A DNA stretch of 8,089 bases from Syntrophomonadaceae bacterium (GCA_003564055.1 PWSG01000271.1:1-8089), one strand, 5' to 3'. Shown: positions 1 to 7,067, numbered from the stretch's first letter. Made by a program: numbers and translations. The notes: generated by a model from the sequence alone, not told the origin.

Positions 1-5
1 ATACG

Positions 6-641
6 GTGATCCCGGTCAGGGTGGAGGTGGAGGAGATAGAAGCTAAGCTGACAGGCGACAGTCAGGGCCTGGTTGTTATCACAGGCGGCGTGCGCAGTGG
101 GAAAAGCCTTTTTGCTGAAAGTATGGCCGAGAGGAGCAATAAAAAAATTATTTACCTGGCTACCGCCAGGGTCGAAGATGATGAAATGCGTGAACGGGTT
201 GCCCGGCACCGGCAAAGACGTTCAACAGGGGTGTTTACTTATGAAGAGCCCTATGAGCCGCACCTTGTATTGGAAAAAGAAAGCAACTCAAGTAGTTTGA
301 TCCTTGTAGATTGCCTGACGCTGCTGATCAGCAACCGCATTCTCCGAGACCTGGAAAACCGTGGAGCTGTAAGTGAGGGAGAGGATATTTATGCCGAAAA
401 AGAAATTATTGATGCAGCGACAGAGCGTACATTAGACTATATAAGAACTTTTACGAAAGCTGCCCGCAACTGCCTTTCTGATGTGCTGGTAGTGACCAAT
501 GAAGTCGGGATGGGCGTAGTGCCGAACTACCCAGTAGCGAGAGCTTTTCGAGATCTGTCAGGACAATCTAACCAGGTTTTGGCAGCATCAGCAGACCAGG
601 TTTGGATGGTGGTCTGTGGTATTCCGCAGCGTCTTAAATAG
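6..641 (+). CDS. cobU: Bifunctional adenosylcobinamide kinase / adenosylcobinamide-phosphate guanylyltransferase (start uncertain)
   Basis: CobU phosphorylates adenosylcobinamide and transfers GMP from GTP to adenosylcobinamide phosphate, giving the GDP-activated corrinoid used by CobS. Seen: a P-loop GGVRSGKS at residues 27-34; the family block ATARVEDDEMRERVARHRQRR, in which H68 matches the histidine guanylylated in characterised CobU; a Walker-B-like ILVDCLTLL around D102; and the C-terminal signature NEVGMGVVP (165-173) followed by FRDLSGQSNQ. The 211 residues exceed the usual length of about 180-190 because some 20 residues precede the P-loop strand. GTG 6 overlaps a TGA at 7-9 in another frame (GTGA), which would suit coupling to an upstream gene. 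However, the frame is open to the window edge, and GGAGG motifs at 23-27 and 29-33 could instead serve CTG 48. The true start could therefore be at 6, inside it, or upstream of the window. Function is secure; the N-terminus is not. Confidence 0.95.
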   Translation: MIPVRVEVEEIEAKLTGDSQGLVVITGGVRSGKSLFAESMAERSNKKIIYLATARVEDDEMRERVARHRQRRSTGVFTYEEPYEPHLVLEKESNSSSLILVDCLTLLISNRILRDLENRGAVSEGEDIYAEKEIIDAATERTLDYIRTFTKAARNCLSDVLVVTNEVGMGVVPNYPVARAFRDLSGQSNQVLAASADQVWMVVCGIPQRLK

Positions 642-656
642 AGAGTAGGGGCTTTA

Positions 657-1625
657 TTGACTGTAATAGCCATGGTTATGGCATATGTTTTGGACTACTT
701 TATAGGGGATCCGCGGTATCTGCCTCATCCTGTGCGTTTTTTAGGAGCGGCAATTGATGTGCTGGAAAAGTTCGTACGCAGGCTTTTTTATACACCGCGG
801 GGCTTAAAATTAGGTGGGGCGATAATTTTAGTGATATGCGCCGCTGGAGCGGTTTTAATAACTGTTTATCTTTTAACTATTGTTTACCGTATCCATATGG
901 CGGCAGGATTGTTTTTGGAGATATATATTTTATTTGTCGTCCTGGCCGGAGGAGATCTTCGCAATCATGTCAGGGAAGTGGAAAAAAATCTGCGTGAAGG
1001 CAGGCTTAAAAAGGCCCGTGAAAGCGCTGCTCTTTTAGTCAGCCGTGATACAGGTTCTTTAGATGAAAGCGGTGTTTCCAGGTCTGCCCTGGAGAGTCTT
1101 TTTGAAAACAGCGCCGACGGCCTGGTTGCTCCTTTACTATTTGCTGCTGTTGGCGGACCTGCTGCTGCGGTGTTTTACAAGACAGTAAACACACTTGATT
1201 CAATGCTTGGCTATAAAACAAAAGAATACGGCAATCTTGGGTTTTTTGCCGCAAAAACCGATGACATTTTAAACTTTATACCAGCTCGTTTAACTGCGCT
1301 TTATATTATCCTTGCCGGAGCGGGACGCGGACGGTGGCAGAAAGGCTGGCAGGTGCTGGCTGCTGATCGACGTAAGCATGACAGTCCAAACAGCGCCTGG
1401 CCTGAAGCTGCGGCGGCGGGCGTGCTGGATGTAAGATTAGGCGGCAAGGATATTTACCGCGGTGAAATAATAGACAGGGCGCTGATTAACGGTTCAGGAA
1501 AAGAACCTTTGCACAATGATATAAGGCGTGGATTAAACTTGTTTCGGAACACATCTTTACTTGCCTTTATTAGTATTATTTTTATTGCTTACCTGTTTAG
1601 AACCTGGGAGGTTTATCCTTTTTGA
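657..1625 (+). CDS. cbiB: Adenosylcobinamide-phosphate synthase, membrane protein
   Basis: CbiB (CobD in Pseudomonas nomenclature) condenses adenosylcobyric acid with (R)-1-amino-2-propanol phosphate, building the aminopropanol arm in the cytoplasmic membrane. Seen: the N-terminal hallmark LDYFIGDPRYLPHPVR (12-27); hydrophobic helices at about 53-77, 82-98, 157-174 and 300-314; the core block FENSADGLVAPL (149-160) leading to YKTVNTLDSMLGY (174-186); and HDSPNSAWPEAAAAG (241-255). All are typical of the family, and 322 residues is normal length. The chosen start is TTG 657, with TAGGGG (646-651) 5 nt upstream. In-frame ATGs at 672 and 678 are alternatives that would cost only 5-7 residues. 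The gene starts 15 nt after cobU, and its TGA stop overlaps the TTG start of cobS. Confidence 0.95.
   Translation: MTVIAMVMAYVLDYFIGDPRYLPHPVRFLGAAIDVLEKFVRRLFYTPRGLKLGGAIILVICAAGAVLITVYLLTIVYRIHMAAGLFLEIYILFVVLAGGDLRNHVREVEKNLREGRLKKARESAALLVSRDTGSLDESGVSRSALESLFENSADGLVAPLLFAAVGGPAAAVFYKTVNTLDSMLGYKTKEYGNLGFFAAKTDDILNFIPARLTALYIILAGAGRGRWQKGWQVLAADRRKHDSPNSAWPEAAAAGVLDVRLGGKDIYRGEIIDRALINGSGKEPLHNDIRRGLNLFRNTSLLAFISIIFIAYLFRTWEVYPF
1606..1611 (+). promoter_or_regulatory. Shine-Dalgarno site of cobS
   Basis: GGGAGG lies inside the last codons of cbiB, 10 nt before TTG 1622. It supports a non-ATG start that overlaps the cbiB stop as TTGA, which suggests translational coupling. Confidence 0.75.
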
Positions 1626-2422
1626 GTAATTACCTGCGTGCCCTTTCTTTTTTAACAATTATCCCGCTGCCCTTTGTCCGTTTTGGAGCTGGCAGCAGGG
1701 AACTTACTAATTCTGCTGTTTTCTTTCCCCTGGCCGGACTGACCATCGGGCTGCTGCTTTCGGCAGCGTCATGGCTGCTCCTTCATCTCTTATCTGTTCC
1801 GCCTGTAGCTGTAACAGCCCTGATCTTAAGTTTTTTCCTTACCCGCGGCCTTCATTTTGACGGGCTGGCCGATACGGCCGATGGCTTAATCGGAACTACC
1901 GACAGGGAGAAAGCATTTAAAGCAATGAGTGACAGTGCTGTAGGTGTAATGGGCACTGCTGCGTTGTTTTTTGTTTACCTGCTTAAATATGCCCTGCTCG
2001 TAGAGTTTGGTTTTAATGATTTACCTTTTGCGCTGCTATTTATGCCCCTGGCGGGCAGGTGGGCTATTGTTTATGCCGGCACCTGGTTTTCACCGGCTCG
2101 CAACCGGGGATTGGGCGATATGTTTTTGCGTGGACTCCGCTGGCCGATTTTACTTAAAGCTTCCCTGTTAGCCTTTTTGCTGTTGTTCGTATTTGCCTGG
2201 TGGAATGCTTCGCTTGTTATATCTGTTTTCATTGGCTGTTTATTTGCTCTTGCTGCAGCGCACCTGCTGACTTTTTATGCGTCCCGCCGCCTTGGCGGGA
2301 TTACAGGTGATATTTTGGGGGCATCCTGTGAGATCGGGGAAGTTTTCTTCCTTTTTGGATTTTACATAGTTTTGCAAGAAAGCAGTATCACAGCGCTTAT
2401 GGCTAAGGTGGTGAGTATTTAA
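1622..2422 (+). CDS. cobS: Adenosylcobinamide-GDP ribazoletransferase (cobalamin synthase)
   Basis: CobS is the membrane enzyme that joins adenosylcobinamide-GDP to alpha-ribazole (or its 5'-phosphate), completing the nucleotide loop and releasing GMP. Seen: the acidic metal-binding-type motif HFDGLADTADGL (78-89), followed by MSDSAVGVMG (102-111); RWAIVYAGTWFSPARNRGLG (145-164); and the C-terminal RRLGGITGDILGASCEIGE (221-239), all CobS signatures. Multiple hydrophobic segments (about 33-57, 61-74, 111-128, 134-152, 179-193, 197-217 and a last one ending near 255) mark a polytopic membrane protein. Its 266 residues are normal for the family. The TTG start overlaps the cbiB TGA by 4 nt. The TAA stop overlaps the next ATG by 1 nt (TAATG). 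Its substrates come from CobU and CobT, both encoded in the same cluster. Confidence 0.96.
   Translation: MSNYLRALSFLTIIPLPFVRFGAGSRELTNSAVFFPLAGLTIGLLLSAASWLLLHLLSVPPVAVTALILSFFLTRGLHFDGLADTADGLIGTTDREKAFKAMSDSAVGVMGTAALFFVYLLKYALLVEFGFNDLPFALLFMPLAGRWAIVYAGTWFSPARNRGLGDMFLRGLRWPILLKASLLAFLLLFVFAWWNASLVISVFIGCLFALAAAHLLTFYASRRLGGITGDILGASCEIGEVFFLFGFYIVLQESSITALMAKVVSI
2405..2414 (+). promoter_or_regulatory. Shine-Dalgarno site of cobD
   Basis: AAGGTGGTGA sits within the last cobS codons, 7 nt before ATG 2422. It fixes the cobD start at the ATG that overlaps the cobS TAA by one base. Confidence 0.65.
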
Positions 2423-3555
2423 TGTCTCAATTTTTAAATGACGAGACTGGCGGACATGGCGGTGATCTTGTTAGGGCAGCTAATAAGTGGGGCTTAGACG
2501 GCAGGGAGATTGTTGATTTCAGCAGCAATATTAATCCTCTTGGTCCGCCTCCCGGCCTGATCGATCATTTAAAAAAAAGACTGCCTGATATCTCAGCTTA
2601 TCCGACACCCCAGGCCCGTGAGCTTCGTGAAGGTCTGGCAGGATTTCTCGATGTCCCCGTAGAACGACTCCTGCTCGGAAACGGAGCTAACGAGCTTATC
2701 CATCATATTATATTATGGCGCAGGCCTAAAAAGGTTTTAGTTCCCGCACCTTCATTTTCTGAATATGAAAGGGCGGCGGTTTTGGCCGGCTCTGACGTAG
2801 AGCGTTATTCCCTGATGCCCGATGAAACAACTGATTTTTCTGAGCTGGCAAGCACCCTGGAAAAAGGAGATCTGCTTGTTTTTTGCAACCCCAATAACCC
2901 AACAGGAGTACTATATCCGCGCCGTGAACTTCTTTCCATGGTAGAGTATGCTGCCAAACGGGGAGCGGAAGTGATGATTGATGAAAGTTTTGTTATCCTG
3001 ACCGGCAGGCCTGAAGAAAGCCTGCGTGATTTAAAAAGCAAACACCTCTGGGTGGTCATTTCCCTGACCAAAGCCTGGAGCCTGCCTGGACTGCGCCTGG
3101 GCTGTACCGTAGGGCCAGAGGATGATATAGCACAAATAACCCGCTTTGGTGATCCCTGGCGTGTGAATTACCTGGCCCAGGAAGCAGGTTTGTTCTGCCT
3201 GGGCTGCCCGGGTTACCTGGAAAAAAGCCTTAATATGATTGAAGAAGAACGAAAATATTTAGTTAAGGGTTTTCAGGATAGCGGGGTTTTTCATGTTTAC
3301 GAGAGTTCGGTTAATTACCTTTTGCTTAAGGGCTTACACCCAAATTTTCAAGTTGCCGATTTTCAGGATCACCTGGCCAAACGGGGTGTTCTGATCAGGC
3401 GGGCCGATAATTATTATAACTTAGACCAGCGCTATTTGAGGATTGCCGTGCGCAGCCGCTATGAAAACGTGCGCCTGCTTCAGGAGACAGATGCCTATCT
3501 AAAAAGCAGCAATCTTTATGATTGTACTGATGGCAGTGGAGGTGTAGATATTTGA
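2422..3555 (+). CDS. cobD: L-threonine-O-3-phosphate decarboxylase, PLP-dependent (CobD type)
   Basis: The protein is a fold-type I PLP enzyme that resembles histidinol-phosphate aminotransferase, but it carries the CobD N-terminal signature GGHGGDLVRAANKWG (10-24) followed by DFSSNINPLGPP (32-43). CobD decarboxylates threonine phosphate to (R)-1-amino-2-propanol O-2-phosphate, the substrate of CbiB. Seen: CNPNNPTG (155-162), IDESF with D187 (PLP ring nitrogen), the Schiff-base lysine K217 in SLTKAWSLPGLRLG, and a C-terminal LRIAVRS block with the arginine expected to bind the substrate acid group. At 377 residues it is slightly longer than Salmonella CobD (364). The last residues (DGSGGVDI) are encoded by the stretch that also holds the SD of the next gene, so the tail may be shaped by that overlap. 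An alternative function as HisC is less likely given the neighbours and the HGG motif. No threonine kinase gene is present in the window to supply its substrate. Confidence 0.92.
   Translation: MSQFLNDETGGHGGDLVRAANKWGLDGREIVDFSSNINPLGPPPGLIDHLKKRLPDISAYPTPQARELREGLAGFLDVPVERLLLGNGANELIHHIILWRRPKKVLVPAPSFSEYERAAVLAGSDVERYSLMPDETTDFSELASTLEKGDLLVFCNPNNPTGVLYPRRELLSMVEYAAKRGAEVMIDESFVILTGRPEESLRDLKSKHLWVVISLTKAWSLPGLRLGCTVGPEDDIAQITRFGDPWRVNYLAQEAGLFCLGCPGYLEKSLNMIEEERKYLVKGFQDSGVFHVYESSVNYLLLKGLHPNFQVADFQDHLAKRGVLIRRADNYYNLDQRYLRIAVRSRYENVRLLQETDAYLKSSNLYDCTDGSGGVDI
3538..3544 (+). promoter_or_regulatory. Shine-Dalgarno site of cbiP
   Basis: GGAGGTG inside the cobD tail is 7 nt before TTG 3552. 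It supports the TTG start, which overlaps the cobD TGA as TTGA. Confidence 0.8.
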
Positions 3556-5063
3556 AAGGAACATTGATGGTTCAGGGCACCGCCTCTTCGGTTGGAAAAA
3601 GTATTTTATGTGCTGCTTTTTGCCGTATTTTAAAGCAGGATGGTTTAAGCGCTGTTCCTTTTAAGTCGCAAAATATGGCTTTAAATTCATTTGTCACCGC
3701 GGATGGTTTTGAAATGGGCCGGGCCCAGGTTGCCCAGGCTGAAGCGGCGGGGATAGCGCCCAAAGTTGAAATGAACCCTGTCCTGTTAAAGCCCACTTCA
3801 GACCAGGGTTCGCAGGTCATTGTTATGGGCCGTCCTGTAGGGAATATGGCGGCCATGGATTACCTGCAGTGGAAAGAAAAACTTTTACCCGTAATTGATA
3901 AGGCTTTTGAAACCCTGTCAAGTAATCATGATGTGGTAATTATTGAAGGAGCAGGCAGCCCGGCTGAGATTAACCTGCGGGAAAATGATCTTGTCAATAT
4001 GGGCCTGGCCTGCCGCTTAAATGCCCCGGTTTTGCTGGCAGGGGACATAGACCGCGGGGGTGTTTTTGCTTCTATTTACGGCACAGTCGCTCTGCTGGAG
4101 CAAAGAGAACGTGGCTTGCTTAAGGGAGTTATCATAAACAAGTTTCGCGGAGACCTTAAGGTATTAGAACCCGGTTTGCGGCAGCTTGAGCAGTTGATTA
4201 ATAAACCTGTTTTAGGGGTAATACCCTACATGAGTCTTAACCTTGACGATGAAGACAGTGTAACCGATCGTTTCAATAATCGTTCCGATGACCGCGCCCT
4301 GAAGGTACAGGTTATTTTGCTGCCGCGTATTTCAAACTTTACTGACTTTAATCCCCTTGAACTGCATGATGATGTTAATCTGACTTATATTCGCGAGCCG
4401 CAGGAACTTAATTCACCGGACCTGCTGATAATACCCGGTTCAAAAAACACCATTGAAGATCTGCTGCACCTGCAAAAAAGAGGCTGGGAAAACGTGCTGA
4501 AAAACTATGTTGGCAGAGGTGGTTTGCTTCTGGGTATTTGCGGTGGTTTCCAGATGCTGGGCCAGAGAATACTTGATCCCCGGGGTGTGGAAAGTACTTC
4601 CCCCGAGGTTAAAGGCTTTAATTTTCTGTCCATGGAAACAGTTATGGCGGCTGAAAAATCAACCCGCCAGGTTGAAGCTTTTTGGCGCTACAGGGATAAC
4701 GGTTTGTTTTCTGCCATGGGTAAAGAAGAACGCCTTGTCGGTTATGAAATCCATATGGGCATCACAGACTACCGCGAGGTTAACCATCCTATTTATGTCA
4801 GTACAACAGGCCAGTGGGAAGGTGCAGTCAACGAAAAAGGAAATGTCTTCGGCACTTACCTGCATGGGCTTTTCGATAGTTTTTCCTGGACCAATAATCT
4901 CCTCAACAGCCTGCGGCGCAGGAAAGGCCTGCCTTCAAAAAGCAGCATTTCAGCTAAGACATACCAGGAATATAAAGAAAATGAATACAACCGACTTGCT
5001 GATACAGTCCGTGAGAACCTTGACATGGATCAGGTATATAAAATTATTAAGCAGGGAGGCTGA
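3552..5063 (+). CDS. cbiP: Adenosylcobyric acid synthase, glutamine-hydrolysing (CbiP/CobQ)
   Basis: The enzyme amidates four side-chain carboxylates of adenosylcobyrinic acid a,c-diamide using ATP and glutamine, giving adenosylcobyric acid. Seen: an N-terminal dethiobiotin-synthetase-like ATPase domain with the P-loop GTASSVGKS (9-17), KSQNMALNSFVT (38-49), VVIIEGAGSPAEINL (128-142) and GDIDRGGVFAS (164-174). This is followed by a linker with PRISNFTDFNPLE (258-270) and PGSKNT (295-300), then a class I glutamine amidotransferase domain with nucleophile C330 in LGICGGFQMLG and catalytic H438 in TYLHGLFD. The 503 residues are full length. The GSKNT and NFTDF motifs favour CobQ/CbiP over the a,c-diamide synthase CbiA/CobB. 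The TTG start is coupled to the cobD stop. This is the last gene of the overlapping block; a 190 nt spacer follows. Confidence 0.97.
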   Translation: MKGTLMVQGTASSVGKSILCAAFCRILKQDGLSAVPFKSQNMALNSFVTADGFEMGRAQVAQAEAAGIAPKVEMNPVLLKPTSDQGSQVIVMGRPVGNMAAMDYLQWKEKLLPVIDKAFETLSSNHDVVIIEGAGSPAEINLRENDLVNMGLACRLNAPVLLAGDIDRGGVFASIYGTVALLEQRERGLLKGVIINKFRGDLKVLEPGLRQLEQLINKPVLGVIPYMSLNLDDEDSVTDRFNNRSDDRALKVQVILLPRISNFTDFNPLELHDDVNLTYIREPQELNSPDLLIIPGSKNTIEDLLHLQKRGWENVLKNYVGRGGLLLGICGGFQMLGQRILDPRGVESTSPEVKGFNFLSMETVMAAEKSTRQVEAFWRYRDNGLFSAMGKEERLVGYEIHMGITDYREVNHPIYVSTTGQWEGAVNEKGNVFGTYLHGLFDSFSWTNNLLNSLRRRKGLPSKSSISAKTYQEYKENEYNRLADTVRENLDMDQVYKIIKQGG

Positions 5064-5174
5064 GAGAATAGGAGTTAGCAGAAAAGAACGGGAGACAGGC
5101 ATTAATAATTATTTTTGGTTAAGATCATAATTGATTTTTGGCGATCAGAAAATGGATAAGAGTTAGATTTTGTG

Positions 5175-5201
5175 TTGAATTTATATTCCGCTGATTATAC
5201 G
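5175..5201 (+). promoter_or_regulatory. Possible weak internal promoter in the cbiP-cobT spacer
   Basis: The 190 nt gap (5064-5253) is the only sizeable spacer inside the operon, and it becomes AT-rich after about 5100. TTGAAT (5175-5180) and TATACG (5196-5201) are 15 nt apart, a poor match to a housekeeping promoter. The position would leave a leader of about 45 nt before cobT. A perfect 12 nt palindrome TCTTTTAAAAGA (5226-5237) lies immediately before the cobT SD. I see no cobalamin riboswitch, terminator or gene in this gap. Promoter activity is speculative. Confidence 0.2.
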
Positions 5202-5236
5202 TTGAATCCGAAAATACTTAATTGCTCTTTTAAAAG

Positions 5237-5243
5237 AAAGGAG
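5237..5243 (+). promoter_or_regulatory. Shine-Dalgarno site that decides the cobT start
   Basis: AAAGGAG is 10 nt before ATG 5254 but only 1 nt before the in-frame TTG 5245. The ATG is therefore the sensible start, and the longer TTG reading should be dropped. Confidence 0.85.
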
Positions 5244-5253
5244 ATTGGTTGAA

Positions 5254-6363
5254 ATGAGTGATGAGAAGAAAATGGAACAGGAACTGCAAGCAGTTATTGA
5301 AGCAGTTAAGCCCCTTGACCAAAAGGCAATGGAAAAAGCCCGGAGGCGGATGGATGTTTTAACCAAGCCGCAGGGCAGCCTGGGGAGAATGGAAGACCTG
5401 GCCATTCAGCTGGCCGGTATTAACGGTGATTTCTTTCCCTGTGATACTAAAAAAAGAGTTGTAGTTATGGCTGCCGATCACGGAGTTACTGAAGAAGGTA
5501 TCAGCGCTTACCCCTCCGAGGTTACCGCTCAGATGGTAGCTAACTTTACAGGTGGTGGAGCGGCAATTAACGTTTTAGGCCGACAAAATGATGTGGAAGT
5601 AATCGTTGCCGATATCGGTGTAAAAGTTGACACTGATTTACCCGGAGTTAAGAGAGTTCGGGTTAAAGCCGGCACCGATAATTTTCGACGCGGTCCGGCC
5701 ATGAGCCGTTCTGAGACACTGCAGGCAATTACTGCGGGCATAGAATGTGCTGATGAAGCAGAAAAGGATGGTGTTAAGGCGCTGGCTACAGGGGAAATGG
5801 GTATTGGAAATACTACGGCCAGCAGTGCAGTAATGGCAGCTTTAACCGGGTATGAGGCTTCCCTGGTTGTCGGTCGCGGCACAGGGCTTGATGATGAAAA
5901 ACTGCGCTACAAGCAGGAAGTGGTCACAAAATCGCTGGAGCTGCATCAGCCCGAGTTTTCGGATCCACTCGAAGTGCTAAGCAAGGTTGGCGGGTTGGAA
6001 ATTGCTGCCCTTACAGGGTTAATTCTCGGTGCTGCCCAACGCAGGATTCCAATTGTAGTCGATGGCTTTATTTCCAGCACGGCAGCCCTGGCTGCAGTAA
6101 AGTTTTGTCCGAATGCCTGGCATTATCTTTTGCCATCACATCTTTCGGCTGAGTCGGGTCATGCCCTGCTGATGGATTATCTGAACTTAAAACCGTATAT
6201 AAATATGGGGATGAGGCTTGGTGAAGGAACGGGAGCGGTGCTTGGAATGAATCTGCTCGAGGCTGCCGCAAGGGTTACCCTGGAAATGGCTACATTCGAA
6301 GATGCCAATGTTAGCAATAAAGAGGAAAATAGTGTCGGTTCCGATTCGAAGGGAGCACAGTAA
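5254..6363 (+). CDS. cobT: Nicotinate-nucleotide--dimethylbenzimidazole phosphoribosyltransferase
   Basis: CobT transfers the phosphoribosyl group of nicotinate mononucleotide to the lower-ligand base, giving the alpha-ribotide used by CobS. Seen, numbering from ATG 5254: LTKPQGSLGRMEDLA (36-50), VVVMAADHGVTEEGISAYP (69-87), the glycine-rich NFTGGGAAINVL (97-108), EMGIGNTTASSAV (181-193), VGRGTGLDDE (206-215), GGLEIAALTG (246-255), VVDGFISSTAAL (268-279), and GMRLGEGTGA with the catalytic-type glutamate E324. The 369 residues are close to the family norm of about 350-360. The last ~22 residues (348 onward) are polar, rich in Ser, Asn, Glu and Lys, and look like a disordered tail outside the conserved fold. 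The sequence does not reveal which base is used; CobT enzymes accept several. The gene is set apart from cbiP by a spacer but sits 2 nt from cobC. Confidence 0.97.
   Translation: MSDEKKMEQELQAVIEAVKPLDQKAMEKARRRMDVLTKPQGSLGRMEDLAIQLAGINGDFFPCDTKKRVVVMAADHGVTEEGISAYPSEVTAQMVANFTGGGAAINVLGRQNDVEVIVADIGVKVDTDLPGVKRVRVKAGTDNFRRGPAMSRSETLQAITAGIECADEAEKDGVKALATGEMGIGNTTASSAVMAALTGYEASLVVGRGTGLDDEKLRYKQEVVTKSLELHQPEFSDPLEVLSKVGGLEIAALTGLILGAAQRRIPIVVDGFISSTAALAAVKFCPNAWHYLLPSHLSAESGHALLMDYLNLKPYINMGMRLGEGTGAVLGMNLLEAAARVTLEMATFEDANVSNKEENSVGSDSKGAQ
6349..6355 (+). promoter_or_regulatory. Shine-Dalgarno site of cobC
   Basis: AAGGGAG within the last cobT codons is 10 nt before ATG 6366. It fixes the cobC start and fits cotranslation of the pair. 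Confidence 0.7.
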
Positions 6364-6365
6364 GC

Positions 6366-7007
6366 ATGGAACTATTTTTGGTCCGCCACGGCGAGACCGA
6401 ATCTAATAAAAAGAAACGGTACCAGGGCTGGACAGAGTCTCCATTATCAGAAAAAGGCATACGTCAGGCTGAAAAAGCAGGATTATTTTTGGGATCCCAA
6501 AAAATTGAAAGCCTTTACTCAAGCGACCTGCAGCGGGCACAGAATACTGCCCGGGTAATCGGCGCCCTGAGCGGGCTTAAGCCCGAAGTTAACAGTCTGC
6601 TGCGCGAAATTAATTTTGGCCAGTGGGAAGGGCTAACCTACGAAGAGATTGAAGACGGTTGGGGAAGCGAGATTAGGCTTTGGCTGGATGATCCTTTTAA
6701 CAAGTCTGCTCCAAATGGAGAAACGCTCGGTGAAGTTAGTGAGAGGATGAGGAACTTTCTTGAGCATTTAACCGAGCAGAGCAGAGATGAAAAGCGCATA
6801 GCAGCTGTCAGCCACGGTGGTTCTATACGCGCCCTGCTTTATCATGTTTTAAATCTTGACACGTCAAGTTTCTGGGATATAAAGATCGATAATGCCTCAA
6901 TAAGCCTGATCCGCAAAGAAGGAGATAAATTTAAAGTCGTTTACTATAACCGCACCGATTATCTTGAGATGGAAAAGATCGGAAAAGAAACAGTTGATGG
7001 AGATTAA
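6366..7007 (+). CDS. cobC: Histidine phosphatase family protein, probable alpha-ribazole-5'-phosphate phosphatase
   Basis: The protein belongs to the histidine phosphatase (phosphoglycerate-mutase-like) superfamily. Seen: the phospho-acceptor motif LVRHGETESN with H8, followed by YQGWTESPLSEKGIRQAEKAG (19-39); YSSDLQRAQNTA (51-62) with the second phosphate-binding arginine R57; REINFGQWEG (80-89) with the probable proton donor E81; and the second catalytic histidine H150 in VSHGGSIRALL. Its 213 residues are typical. Placement directly after cobT and among all other nucleotide-loop genes makes CobC the best reading: it would remove the 5' phosphate from alpha-ribazole phosphate or adenosylcobalamin phosphate. 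The motifs alone cannot exclude a general phosphatase of another substrate range, since this superfamily is hard to split by motif. It is the last clear gene of the operon. Confidence 0.88.
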   Translation: MELFLVRHGETESNKKKRYQGWTESPLSEKGIRQAEKAGLFLGSQKIESLYSSDLQRAQNTARVIGALSGLKPEVNSLLREINFGQWEGLTYEEIEDGWGSEIRLWLDDPFNKSAPNGETLGEVSERMRNFLEHLTEQSRDEKRIAAVSHGGSIRALLYHVLNLDTSSFWDIKIDNASISLIRKEGDKFKVVYYNRTDYLEMEKIGKETVDGD

Positions 7008-7008
7008 T

Positions 7009-7020
7009 ACTGCTAGCAGT
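7009..7020. repeat. 12 nt perfect palindrome just after cobC
   Basis: ACTGCTAGCAGT is its own reverse complement and begins 2 nt after the cobC stop. It has no loop and no T-run, so it is not a standard terminator. It could be a protein-binding site or chance. Confidence 0.4.
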
Positions 7021-7034
7021 GATGCAAGGGAATC

Positions 7035-7062
7035 TCTCCTCGTGGTGGAAGCGGGGAGGAGA
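7035..7062 (+). promoter_or_regulatory. Hairpin that would sequester a Shine-Dalgarno sequence
   Basis: TCTCCTC (7035-7041) is the exact complement of GAGGAGA (7056-7062), leaving a 14 nt loop. The right arm is part of GGGGAGGAGA, a very strong SD-like sequence placed before a possible small ORF (7068). No T-run follows, so it is not an intrinsic terminator. The pairing is directly visible; a regulatory role is inference. Confidence 0.35.
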
Positions 7063-7067
7063 ATATC

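Noticed and set aside
1039..1254. Minus-strand open frames over cbiB and similar ones over cobD, cbiP and cobT
   Set aside because: Each lies antisense to a well-supported conserved gene, lacks a plausible SD or family motif, and is explained by the codon use of the + strand gene.
4507..5130. 207-codon open frame overlapping cbiP on the same strand
   Set aside because: It lies over the conserved glutamine amidotransferase domain of cbiP in another frame, and its translation has no recognisable family features. It is a shadow frame.
5040..5150. Possible cobalamin riboswitch (GGGAGACAGGC-like stretch at about 5090-5100)
   Set aside because: It only loosely resembles part of the B12 box. The other conserved elements of the cobalamin riboswitch and its paired regions are not visible. 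If the operon has a riboswitch, it would be expected upstream of the window.
5245..5253. TTG 5245 as the cobT start, adding three residues
   Set aside because: The SD AAAGGAG ends 1 nt before it, too close. ATG 5254 has proper spacing.
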